A stretch of DNA of 17,512 nucleotides. Origin: CAISDA01 sp050258555 (GTDB lineage Bacteria; Bacteroidota; Ignavibacteria; UBA10030; UBA8401). The notes beneath the pieces are model-generated. The model was given only the letters and a program-made list of their open reading frames with translations, was not told the origin of the DNA and searched no databases. Location of the stretch: assembly GCA_050258555.1 (NCBI GenBank), contig JBLMZA010000007.1:1-17512 (forward strand), in the 5' to 3' direction. Positions 1 through 7,561 of the stretch are shown here, piece by piece. Made by a program: the position numbers and the translations under genes. Numbering within the stretch: the first letter of the stretch is position 1; each line of letters opens with the position of its first letter.

Positions 1-941
1 CCTTCAACGCGCTGCCTGCGGGCGTGTCGCCCGATTTCACATCGCGCCAGTATTACCAGATGCCGAATCAGATCATGTGCGATACGCTCTATCAGAATTT
101 CAACACGCGGCACTGGGGCACGCAGCTCTTCGGGCTCGATGCGGGCTACGGGTGTTGCACGGCGAACTATCATCAGGGCTGGCCGAAGTTCACGCGACAG
201 TTGTGGCTTGCCGCGCCCGATAACGGACTGGCGCTTCTGACCTATGCGCCCTCCGAGGTCTCGGCGCTTGTGGCCGATCATGTGCCGGTGCATTTCACCG
301 AAGAGACGACATACCCGTTCGATGAAACGATCACGCTGAGATTCTCCTCCGCGCGCGATATTGCCTTCCCGCTTTCTCTTCGCATTCCATCCTGGTGCGA
401 GCAGCCATCGGTCATGGTCAATGGCCGCGCGGCAGAAATGGAAGGACGGGGCGCCGTGCGAACGATCGCGCGCACATGGCATGACGGAGACAGCGTCACG
501 ATCCGCTTTCCGATGCAGGTGCGGATCTCGAAATGGCATGAAGAATCCGCGGGCATCGAGCGCGGTCCGCTTGTCTTCGCGCTGAAGATGCGCGAAGCGT
601 GGCAAAAGGTCAAGGGCACGGAGCCCTATATCACCTCGACCATCCATTCGACGGATCCCTGGAATTACGGACTCCTGATCGGCAATGAAGCGTTTCCCGA
701 TTCGAGCTTCCGCGCCGTGCGCCTCGAGCCCGCATCACTCCAGCCATTTTCGCCTGAAGGCGCGCCATTGGCGCTTCATGTGAAGGCGAAGAGAATTCCC
801 GAGTGGCAGCGCTATAACGGCGTGGCGGGTCCCATGCCCTGGAGTCCGATCCGTTCGAAGGAAAAGGCGGAGGACGTCACGCTCATTCCGTATGGATGCA
901 CGAAGCTGCGGATCGCCGAGTTTCCGCTTATTGAAGAGTGA
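1..941 (+). CDS. GH127/DUF1680 beta-L-arabinofuranosidase-type glycoside hydrolase, C-terminal part
   Basis: This is a partial gene: the frame is open to the left edge (first full codon at base 3), so the N-terminus lies outside the window. About 312 residues are visible. The segment GYGCCTANYHQGWPKF (CC codons at 153-158) matches the hallmark of the DUF1680/GH127 family. In characterised members such as Bifidobacterium HypBA1, the first cysteine of this pair is the nucleophile and the cysteines help bind zinc. The upstream Glu-x-Cys metal ligands and the acid/base Glu normally lie about 80 or more residues before this pair, so they fall outside the window. The rest is the beta-rich C-terminal region, ending in IPYGCTKLRIAEFP, which is also typical. 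The family removes beta-L-arabinofuranose or related residues from plant-type glycans. Localisation is unknown because any signal peptide is missing. The next gene follows after 57 bp on the same strand. Family assignment is firm; exact specificity is not. Confidence 0.9.
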   Translation, partial: FNALPAGVSPDFTSRQYYQMPNQIMCDTLYQNFNTRHWGTQLFGLDAGYGCCTANYHQGWPKFTRQLWLAAPDNGLALLTYAPSEVSALVADHVPVHFTEETTYPFDETITLRFSSARDIAFPLSLRIPSWCEQPSVMVNGRAAEMEGRGAVRTIARTWHDGDSVTIRFPMQVRISKWHEESAGIERGPLVFALKMREAWQKVKGTEPYITSTIHSTDPWNYGLLIGNEAFPDSSFRAVRLEPASLQPFSPEGAPLALHVKAKRIPEWQRYNGVAGPMPWSPIRSKEKAEDVTLIPYGCTKLRIAEFPLIEE

Positions 942-946
942 CAAGG

Positions 947-958
947 ACCGCAAACGGT
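947..958. repeat. Short inverted repeat in the gap before the T9SS-sorted protein gene
   Basis: The sequence ACCG-CAAA-CGGT has perfect 4-bp arms around a 4-bp spacer and sits in the 57-bp gap between the GH127 gene and the next gene. It could be part of an operator. The arms are short enough to arise by chance, and the centre lacks the CG step usual for LacI-family operators. I see no convincing -35/-10 pair in this gap. Confidence 0.15.
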
Positions 959-980
959 GAGGAAGCATATTTTTCAAGAA

Positions 981-990
981 GAGAAAGGTG
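981..990 (+). promoter_or_regulatory. Ribosome binding site deciding the start at 999
   Basis: A purine-rich GAGAAAGG lies about 10 bases before the ATG at 999. That ATG is followed directly by a good signal peptide. Together these favour 999 over the in-frame GTG at 957. Confidence 0.55.
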
Positions 991-998
991 CGTGTGTC

Positions 999-3071
999 AT
1001 GAAACGTTCTTGCTTGATCGCAATCGTGCTTGCTTTGGCGGCATTCGGCGCATCGGCGCAGATCACGCAGATGCGTCCCGTTCCGATCGGAACACTCCTG
1101 AAGGATGGACGGGCGCAGATGACGATCGCTCCCGCATACACGGGCGATACGCTGAAGCTCTTCGACGCCAATCAGTTCAACGCGCTCGAACTGGTCTCGA
1201 CCGATACGCTCACGGTCACGATCAGCTTCGACAGCGCCGTCAGCATATCGAAGGCGGGCGTCTTCTTCTGGCATCAGGCCGGATGGACGCTCGAAGCGGC
1301 CGCATCGATCGCCGAATTGAACTCGAAGACCGGCTCGTACGCGAAGCTCGTGAATAGGAAAGAAACAGGCGCCTTCCAATGGGACACGCTCACATTCGTG
1401 GCGCGCACGGCGCACGTCATCCGGCTTTCGGTGAAGAATCCCTCGGATTCGAGCATCCGGCTCGGAGAGTTCACGCTCGAAGGCAGCGTGACATTCACGA
1501 AGTTTGCGCTTCTTCCGCAGGTTCTGAAGATGATCCCCGGCACATCGCTGCAGGTGCAATTGAAGATCCTCGATGCCCGCGGGAATCTCTATCCGAACTT
1601 CGTCACGACGCCCTTGAAATGGGCGTCGTCGAACTCCGCCGTGGCCCAGCCGGATGAGTTCGGGAAGGTGAGCGCATTTCAGAAGGGCGCATGCGAGATA
1701 TCGGCATCGACGCTCGACGGCACACTCAAGGGCTCGGCGGGACTCCAGGTGGTCGACGACTTCCGTTCGGTGAACGTGCCTCCAATGCATCAGAAAGTGG
1801 TGCTCGTGCTTCAGGATCCCATGATGCCCTCGGGAAGCAGGATCCACCAGATGTTCAACTGGCGCGATCCTGTGGCGCTTTCCAATGCGCTGGTGAAGCA
1901 TTTCCGCGAAGCCACGGACAGCGTCGTCAACTTCGACATCATTGAAACGGTGAATGCGAGCATTCTCTTCACGCGCATGAACGGCAAATACCTGACGACG
2001 CAGCAGTATGTGGCGCTCCTGCAGGAACCGGGATGGAAGACGCTCAAGGCGGAATCCGATTCAGGCCATATCGCCTTCGACTACCGGGAGTTCGTGAAAT
2101 ATTACAAGTTCGATGAGCGCAGGAACAAGGGCGAGATCGATGAAGTGTGGGTCTTCACCGGGCCCTATCTCGGCATGTATGAATCGCAGATGCTCGGACC
2201 GAAAGCCTTCTGGTGGAATTCTCCTCCGATCAAGGACGGCACTTCGCTCACGAAGCTTCTCTCGGTGATGGGACTCAATTACGAGCGCGGCGTCGATCAG
2301 GCATTCCACAGCTTCGGACACAGAACCGAAAGCGCCGTCTCCCAGGCGTATTACGAAGCGACGGGACTCAATTGGAATACGAAGCGCGCCAATCCCACGC
2401 CGTGGGATCTCTTCACGCGGATCGAGAAGGACGTGCCCGGAGGGGCGCATGTGGGCAACATTCATTTCCCCCCCAACGGCACATCTGATTACAATTACGG
2501 CAACACGACGCTTGTGACGTCCTATGCGGAAAACTGGATCCGATATCCGTTATTGCTCACGCAGTCGCGCAAGGTGAACGTGCAGACGTGGTTCTACCAG
2601 CCGGGAGAGCCGCTGGCAGAAGGCAACGATCATCTGGGATATCTGCGCTGGTGGTATGGCCATCTGCCGCGCTTTGAAGGCGTGACAGACGGCGTACTCA
2701 ATAACTGGTGGCATTATTCGCTCGACTATGAGGAAGCCGCGGCGCTTGCCGCAAAGACCCCGGTGCTCGGCGTGAAAAATCGGGCGGAGGGAGGCCGAGC
2801 CCCCGGCTCGATCGAGCTCGGACAGAATTATCCCAACCCGTTCAATCCGGCCACGTTGATCCGCTTCACGCTTTCGGAAGCCGGACCGGTCATGCTGAAA
2901 ATCTATGATACGCTCGGGCGCGAGGTCGCGGCGCTGCTCGATGAGCCGAGCCTTGCGCCGGGGGAGCATTCCGTGCGCTGGGAGCCGTCAAACATTTCCA
3001 GCGGCATTTACTTTTATCAGCTTACCACACACACAACCACCGTCACAAAAAAGATGGCATTGATCCGATAA
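999..3071 (+). CDS. Secreted protein with Big2-like domain, conserved core of unknown function and type IX sorting domain
   Basis: The protein has 690 residues. Residues 1-20 form a signal peptide (positive MKR, hydrophobic core, A-S-A before the cut). Residues 21-160 are beta-rich and resemble a discoidin-type carbohydrate-binding fold, weakly. Residues about 163-255 look like a bacterial Ig-like (Big2) domain with WASSNSAVA. Residues about 260-590 are a core I do not recognise as any characterised enzyme. It contains IDEVWVFTGPYLGMYES near 380 and HSFGHRTES at 437-445 (H437, H441, E444), a possible metal or catalytic site. Residues about 603-690 are a type A T9SS sorting domain: QNYPNPFNP, YDTLGREV and SSGIYFYQL, ending in VTKKMALIR. 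The protein should therefore cross the outer membrane and be released or anchored at the cell surface. The stop codon is one base from the next gene's ATG, so the two are probably translated together. It is the only protein in the window with this sorting signal. Its function is unknown. Confidence 0.88.
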   Translation: MKRSCLIAIVLALAAFGASAQITQMRPVPIGTLLKDGRAQMTIAPAYTGDTLKLFDANQFNALELVSTDTLTVTISFDSAVSISKAGVFFWHQAGWTLEAAASIAELNSKTGSYAKLVNRKETGAFQWDTLTFVARTAHVIRLSVKNPSDSSIRLGEFTLEGSVTFTKFALLPQVLKMIPGTSLQVQLKILDARGNLYPNFVTTPLKWASSNSAVAQPDEFGKVSAFQKGACEISASTLDGTLKGSAGLQVVDDFRSVNVPPMHQKVVLVLQDPMMPSGSRIHQMFNWRDPVALSNALVKHFREATDSVVNFDIIETVNASILFTRMNGKYLTTQQYVALLQEPGWKTLKAESDSGHIAFDYREFVKYYKFDERRNKGEIDEVWVFTGPYLGMYESQMLGPKAFWWNSPPIKDGTSLTKLLSVMGLNYERGVDQAFHSFGHRTESAVSQAYYEATGLNWNTKRANPTPWDLFTRIEKDVPGGAHVGNIHFPPNGTSDYNYGNTTLVTSYAENWIRYPLLLTQSRKVNVQTWFYQPGEPLAEGNDHLGYLRWWYGHLPRFEGVTDGVLNNWWHYSLDYEEAAALAAKTPVLGVKNRAEGGRAPGSIELGQNYPNPFNPATLIRFTLSEAGPVMLKIYDTLGREVAALLDEPSLAPGEHSVRWEPSNISSGIYFYQLTTHTTTVTKKMALIR

Positions 3072-3072
3072 T

Positions 3073-6000
3073 ATGAATAAATTTCTTCTTCTGGCATTTT
3101 CTCTTGTGCTGATCGCGGCATCGGACGCACAGGCCGCGGAACGGACCATCCGCGTCGCGCTTCTTTCATCCGGCGATACGCTGTCTGCGGAAGAGCGCGC
3201 GGCGTTCGACTTGCTTCGCGCGCAGAGGCAATTCCGCGCCGAAACGCTTCCGTTGCGTGCGCTGAACGCGCGTTCGAGCTCGGCCGACGTCTTCTGGATC
3301 CATGCGGCGGATTCCGCATCGTGGAAGACGATCGCCCGGGCGAGAGAGGCGCTTGCCGAACTGCGCCGGCGCTATGACGCGGGCGGGCGCGTTCTTGCCA
3401 CAGGATACGCCGCGCTCCTTCCCGCTGAAATGGGCATCGAGCCCGAGCGCCCCTCGATCCGCCTCGATACGATCCGGAACGACTGGCTGTGGGATAAGCG
3501 CGGACTGCAGAGCTTCCGCGGTCATCCGCTTTTTGAAGGATTGTTCGGCGGCGAATACCTCTGGGATCCCGATGAGGATCAGGTGATGGCCTTCATCGGC
3601 TACATGCAGGAAAAGTATCCGGCGCGCGGCCGCGTGATCGCGGTCGACAAGGCCTATGTCTTCCTGTATGCCGAGACGAAGCTTGCGATCGAACACCGCT
3701 CGAACAAGGGCATGATCGTCTCGGTCGGAAGCTGCGTCATTCTTTCGAAGCCGAACCAGATGCGCGGCCATCTCGAGCGCTTCTTGTCGAATGCCTTGTC
3801 GTATCTTTCGGGAAAAAAATCGCAGACGCCTGTCACGTACTGGGAGCGTTCTGAAAACATTCCGAAAGCCTTCCGCGCCGAGGGAGGCATGATGCCGCAG
3901 GCGCGGGACAGGCAGAGGGAAGGCGGAGTCGAAAGCGGACTGCTTCTGAGAAACGAGAATCCTGCGAATCAGTTTTATGATGTTGCCGGACGCCGGGCGC
4001 TCTTCATGGGGAAGGAAAACGGCGGCATCGACGAGCTCTGGGTGCATCCCTACAAGGTGCTCTATCAGTATCAGGCGGGAGTGGTTGCGGGCGATTCTGT
4101 CGCCTGGCTTTCCTCCTTTCCGCTTCGTATCGAAGTCCGGCCCGAGAGCTTCACGCGCATCTACCGGCTGCCAAAGGGAGAGCTGCGCGAGCGCATCGTC
4201 AGTTCGATCGATAAGGCGGGCGGCATCGTCGAGTACCACTCGGCCTTCCCGTGTTCGCTCGTGATCCGCTACAAAAGCGACTTCAGGTGGATGTGGCCGT
4301 ATGACGTCAACGCGCTCGGCGATCTCTATTACGGATATGATGGGAGGATGAACGCGCTGCACCTGCGCGACCGCAGCGGCGATTTCTACACGATTGCCGG
4401 AACCGATGTGCCGGCGCTGGAAGCCGTAAGCGGGCAGTTTGATACGATCCTCTGCACGCGCGGCCGTCTTACCGGCCGCCGGGGCACGGCGAATGTCGTG
4501 GCCCATGCATCGCGCTATGAACTGAATGAAACAAACGGGCGCCGGATGACATTCGCCGTCATCGGAACGAATGAAGGCCGGCCGGCCGCGCTCGATCAGT
4601 ACCGATCGATGCTCTCCGATCCCGATCGGGAGCGGCGTGAGGCGGCGCTGCACTACAGAAAACTCCTGAGCTCTGCGCTTGCGATCGAAAGTCCCGACCG
4701 AAGGTTCGACACGCTTTTTCAGTGGGCCATTGTCGGCACGGACAAGTTCTTTGCCGAAACGCCCGGCGTTGGTTCGGCGCTTCTTGCAGGCTATTCGACC
4801 ACGGCGCGCGGATGGGACGGCGCGCAGAAAGTGAGCGGCCGGCCCGGCTATGCCTGGTATTTCGGGCGCGATGCCGCCTGGTCGTCGTTTGCGATCGACG
4901 ACTACGGCGATTTCGACAAGGTGCGTTCCCAACTCGAGTTTTATGAAACGTACCAGGATGAATCCGGCAAGATTTTTCACGAGATTTCAACCAGCGGCGT
5001 CGTGCATTACGATGCGTCCGATGCCACGCCGCTTTATCTCATGCTGGCGGGCCATTATCTGCGCGCCTCGGGCGATACGGCGCGGGTGAGAAAAAGCTGG
5101 CCGCACCTGAAGCGCGCCTTTGAGTTTCTGCGCTCGACCGATACCGATCACGACGGCCTCATTGAAAACACGAATGTCGGTCACGGCTGGGTCGAAGGCG
5201 GCGCGCTCTTCGGCGTGCACACCGAGCTCTATCTTGCCGCGCTCTGGGCGCAGGCCCTGAAGGACATGTCGCTGCTGGCGCAGGTGGTCGAGGAGTATCC
5301 GCTTTCGGCCTCGTGTGAAAAGGAGTCGGAGCACGTCCGCACACTCATCAACACGGAGTTCTGGAACGACTCGACGAAGTTCTATAATTTCGGGAAGTTC
5401 AAAGACGGCACATACCAGAAGGAGCCCACGGTCACGCCGGCTGTGGGAGCGTATCTCGGTCTCTATGACGAGGAGAAGACGCGCGTCATGCTCCGGCAGT
5501 TTGGCTCGAACCGGTTTTCTTCCGACTGGGGAATCCGCATCGTCAGCTCCGCCTCGCCGCTCTATGCGCCCACGGGATATCATTACGGAAGCATCTGGCC
5601 GCTCTTTACCGGATGGGCGGCCCTGGCCGAGTACGAATACGGCAATTCGACGCAGGGCTTCATGCACATCTGGGACAACATGAATATCAAGAACCACTGG
5701 GCGCTCGGGTATGTGGAAGAAGTGATGCACGGGGCCATCTATCGGCCGACCGGCATCTGCCCGCATCAGTGCTGGTCTGAAACGAATATCCTTCATCCGG
5801 CGATCACGGGCATGATCGGATGGAAGCCCGATGCCCTTTCGGGCGCGGCCGATCTCCGTCCGCGTTTTCCCGTGCAGTGGGATACCGTCACGGTGCGCAG
5901 GCTTGCTGTCGGTTCCTCGGTGATCCGTTTTTCGATGAAGCGCGCGGCATCGAAGACCGTCTATGAATTTGCGCTCGAAAAGGGCGCTCCGGTCGATATC

Positions 6001-6447
6001 CGCTTTGCGCCCGAGCTGCCCCTGGGCATGCGCGTGACGCATGCCGTGCTCGACGGCAAAGAGATCAAGGCGCCGGCGGCCGGAAGCCGCGGCATTCTTG
6101 CCGAACCCGTTGTGATCGGACTGCGAGGCGAGGCGCGTCTCGTCTTCGAGCACACGAAGGGCTTCGGCCTGGCTCCGGTCTTGCCCGAGCCGAGTGTGGG
6201 CGACAGTTCGAAGGGATTCAGGATCATCGATGTGCGGGAGGAGGACGGAGGCTTCCGCATCGATCTCGAGGGAAAAGCGGGAGAGACGCATGAATTTCCG
6301 GCGGCGTTCTTCGATCAGAAGATCGGCAGCGCATCGGGCGCCGATGTCATCGATACGGGCACACCCGGCCGCGCACTGCTTCGCGTCACATTCGAGGGCG
6401 GACACGGATCCGTCGTTTCGAAGGAGCTCCATCTACGGATGCAATAA
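3073..6447 (+). CDS. Secreted glycogen-debranching-like (alpha/alpha)6-barrel glycosidase with N-terminal amidotransferase-like domain
   Basis: The protein has 1124 residues. Residues 1-22 are a signal peptide (hydrophobic LLLAFSLVLIAA, then A-Q-A). Residues about 25-245 resemble a class I glutamine-amidotransferase/ThuA-like fold: VALLSSGD at the start, GHPLFEGLFGG in the middle, FLSNALSYLSG at the end. I see no Cys-His pair arguing for real amidotransferase activity. Residues about 280-580 are a beta-sandwich carrying GGIDELWVHP at 317. Residues about 590-920 look like the (alpha/alpha)6 barrel of amylo-alpha-1,6-glucosidase/GH63-like enzymes, with YAWYFGRDAAW near 593, GWVEGG near 706 and CWSETN near 900. 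Candidate catalytic acids lie in the last two motifs; this is inference. The remaining 200 residues are beta-rich. No sorting domain is present, so it is probably periplasmic. Linkage specificity cannot be assigned: glycogen itself is unlikely for a secreted protein in a hemicellulase-like operon. The gap to the previous gene is 1 bp and to the next is 9 bp. Confidence 0.82.
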   Translation: MNKFLLLAFSLVLIAASDAQAAERTIRVALLSSGDTLSAEERAAFDLLRAQRQFRAETLPLRALNARSSSADVFWIHAADSASWKTIARAREALAELRRRYDAGGRVLATGYAALLPAEMGIEPERPSIRLDTIRNDWLWDKRGLQSFRGHPLFEGLFGGEYLWDPDEDQVMAFIGYMQEKYPARGRVIAVDKAYVFLYAETKLAIEHRSNKGMIVSVGSCVILSKPNQMRGHLERFLSNALSYLSGKKSQTPVTYWERSENIPKAFRAEGGMMPQARDRQREGGVESGLLLRNENPANQFYDVAGRRALFMGKENGGIDELWVHPYKVLYQYQAGVVAGDSVAWLSSFPLRIEVRPESFTRIYRLPKGELRERIVSSIDKAGGIVEYHSAFPCSLVIRYKSDFRWMWPYDVNALGDLYYGYDGRMNALHLRDRSGDFYTIAGTDVPALEAVSGQFDTILCTRGRLTGRRGTANVVAHASRYELNETNGRRMTFAVIGTNEGRPAALDQYRSMLSDPDRERREAALHYRKLLSSALAIESPDRRFDTLFQWAIVGTDKFFAETPGVGSALLAGYSTTARGWDGAQKVSGRPGYAWYFGRDAAWSSFAIDDYGDFDKVRSQLEFYETYQDESGKIFHEISTSGVVHYDASDATPLYLMLAGHYLRASGDTARVRKSWPHLKRAFEFLRSTDTDHDGLIENTNVGHGWVEGGALFGVHTELYLAALWAQALKDMSLLAQVVEEYPLSASCEKESEHVRTLINTEFWNDSTKFYNFGKFKDGTYQKEPTVTPAVGAYLGLYDEEKTRVMLRQFGSNRFSSDWGIRIVSSASPLYAPTGYHYGSIWPLFTGWAALAEYEYGNSTQGFMHIWDNMNIKNHWALGYVEEVMHGAIYRPTGICPHQCWSETNILHPAITGMIGWKPDALSGAADLRPRFPVQWDTVTVRRLAVGSSVIRFSMKRAASKTVYEFALEKGAPVDIRFAPELPLGMRVTHAVLDGKEIKAPAAGSRGILAEPVVIGLRGEARLVFEHTKGFGLAPVLPEPSVGDSSKGFRIIDVREEDGGFRIDLEGKAGETHEFPAAFFDQKIGSASGADVIDTGTPGRALLRVTFEGGHGSVVSKELHLRMQ

Positions 6448-6456
6448 CAAACACTT

Positions 6457-7530
6457 ATGACAAAAAAAGATATCATCTCGGTAAAAAAAGCGAAGCGTGT
6501 GACGGCGCAGGACATCGCGCGGCATCTCGGCGTGTCGATCATGACCGTTTCTCGCGCCATGAACAATCGCGGCTACGTCGATGAGCGCACGAGAGAGCGC
6601 GTGCTGGCGGCGGCCAAGGAGCTCGGCTACCGGCCGAACTACATCGCCAAGAGTCTTGCATTGAACAAGACGCAGACCATCGGCGTCATCGTGCCGGAGA
6701 TCACGCACTCGTTCTTTCCGGAAGCCATCCGCGGTATCGAAGAGGCGGCGTTCATGGCGGGCTATCAGCTCATCCTCACGCATTCGGCCGAGAACGAGCG
6801 CCGGGAGCGCGATGCGCTCATGACGCTGGAATCGAAGCGCGTCGACGGCATTCTCATTTCCACCGCGCAGAGCGTTGAAAGCGCCATGCCCTACAAGAAG
6901 CTCGTCGATCTCGGCATTCCGATCGTCTTCTTCGACCGGTGCATGCCCGGCATCGGCGCCAGCTGCGTCAGCATCGACGACGAGGAATCGGCCAAGCAGA
7001 TCACGCTGCACCTGCTCGGCCACGGATACAAGCGCATCGCGCACTTAAGCGGGCCTGTGCGCGTGTCGATCGGCCGTTCGCGCTTGAACGGCTTCCGCGA
7101 GGCGCTCTGCCAGAAGAAGGTCACGGTCTTCGAGGAGCTGATCGTCGAATCGGGCTTTCATGAGTCCGGAGGATATGAGGCGATGAAGACATTGCTTGCC
7201 CTTCCCAAAAAGCAACGCCCGCGCGCCGTTGTGGCCGTGAACGATCCTGCGGCATTCGGCGCGATGCGCGCCATCGAAGAAAGCGGGCTTTCCATTCCGA
7301 AGGATATCGCGATCGTGGGCTTCTCGGATGATATCAGAGCCGCGCTGGTTTCACCGCCGCTGACCACCGTGCGGCAGCCGGCCTATGAAGTGGGAAAGCT
7401 CGCGGCGCAGAAGCTGATTGAGCAGATCGAGAAACGCACGGCTGTGATCGATGAAATCACCGTTCACACCGAACAGGTCATTCGTTCCTCATGCGGCTGC
7501 ACGCCGCATCGAAGGCAAAACAGACCATAG
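6457..7530 (+). CDS. LacI-family transcriptional regulator
   Basis: The protein has 357 residues, normal for the family with a 13-residue N-terminal extension. Residues about 15-37 are the helix-turn-helix (VTAQDIARHLGVSIMTVSRAMN), with I28, M29 and R33 at the positions that read the operator. Residues 61-68 (NYIAKSLA) are the hinge helix. Residues about 74-340 are the periplasmic-binding-protein-like effector domain (TIGVIVPEITHSFFPEAIRGIE, DGILIS, VVAVNDPAAFGAMRAI). The tail has an SSCGC motif, a common ending in this family in Bacteroidetes-like genomes. It lies 9 bp after the debranching-like gene and 31 bp before the GH2 gene, so it is embedded in the run it probably controls. By family precedent it represses, or sometimes activates, the flanking genes until a sugar ligand binds. 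The ligand is unknown. The ATG at 6457 has no strong ribosome site; coupling to the upstream gene is likely. Confidence 0.95.
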   Translation: MTKKDIISVKKAKRVTAQDIARHLGVSIMTVSRAMNNRGYVDERTRERVLAAAKELGYRPNYIAKSLALNKTQTIGVIVPEITHSFFPEAIRGIEEAAFMAGYQLILTHSAENERRERDALMTLESKRVDGILISTAQSVESAMPYKKLVDLGIPIVFFDRCMPGIGASCVSIDDEESAKQITLHLLGHGYKRIAHLSGPVRVSIGRSRLNGFREALCQKKVTVFEELIVESGFHESGGYEAMKTLLALPKKQRPRAVVAVNDPAAFGAMRAIEESGLSIPKDIAIVGFSDDIRAALVSPPLTTVRQPAYEVGKLAAQKLIEQIEKRTAVIDEITVHTEQVIRSSCGCTPHRRQNRP

Positions 7531-7537
7531 ATGTAAC

Positions 7538-7545
7538 AATCGATT
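7538..7545. promoter_or_regulatory. Possible LacI-type operator core before the GH2 gene
   Basis: AATCGATT is a perfect 8-bp palindrome with the central CG step typical of LacI-family operators. It sits in the 31-bp gap between the regulator gene and the GH2 gene. The arms do not extend further with good symmetry. It could be an internal operator or chance. Confidence 0.2.
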
Positions 7546-7561
7546 AAAAAAACAGAAGGCC

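Noticed and set aside
957..998. Upstream GTG start for the T9SS-sorted protein
   Set aside because: It would put 14 residues before the signal peptide. The ATG at 999 has a ribosome site and begins a normal signal peptide.
942..998. Promoter for the run starting after the GH127 gene
   Set aside because: AT-rich CATATTTTTC is present, but no -35-like element stands at a suitable distance. Not enough to call.
4620..4631. 12-bp perfect palindrome TCCCGATCGGGA inside the debranching-like gene
   Set aside because: A handful of 12-bp palindromes are expected by chance, and this one is deep within coding sequence.
7451..7561. N-terminal extension of the GH2 protein overlapping the end of lacI
   Set aside because: It would bury the signal peptide, and the extra residues are Arg/Lys-rich shadow translation of lacI. 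The ATG at 7562 is the sensible start.
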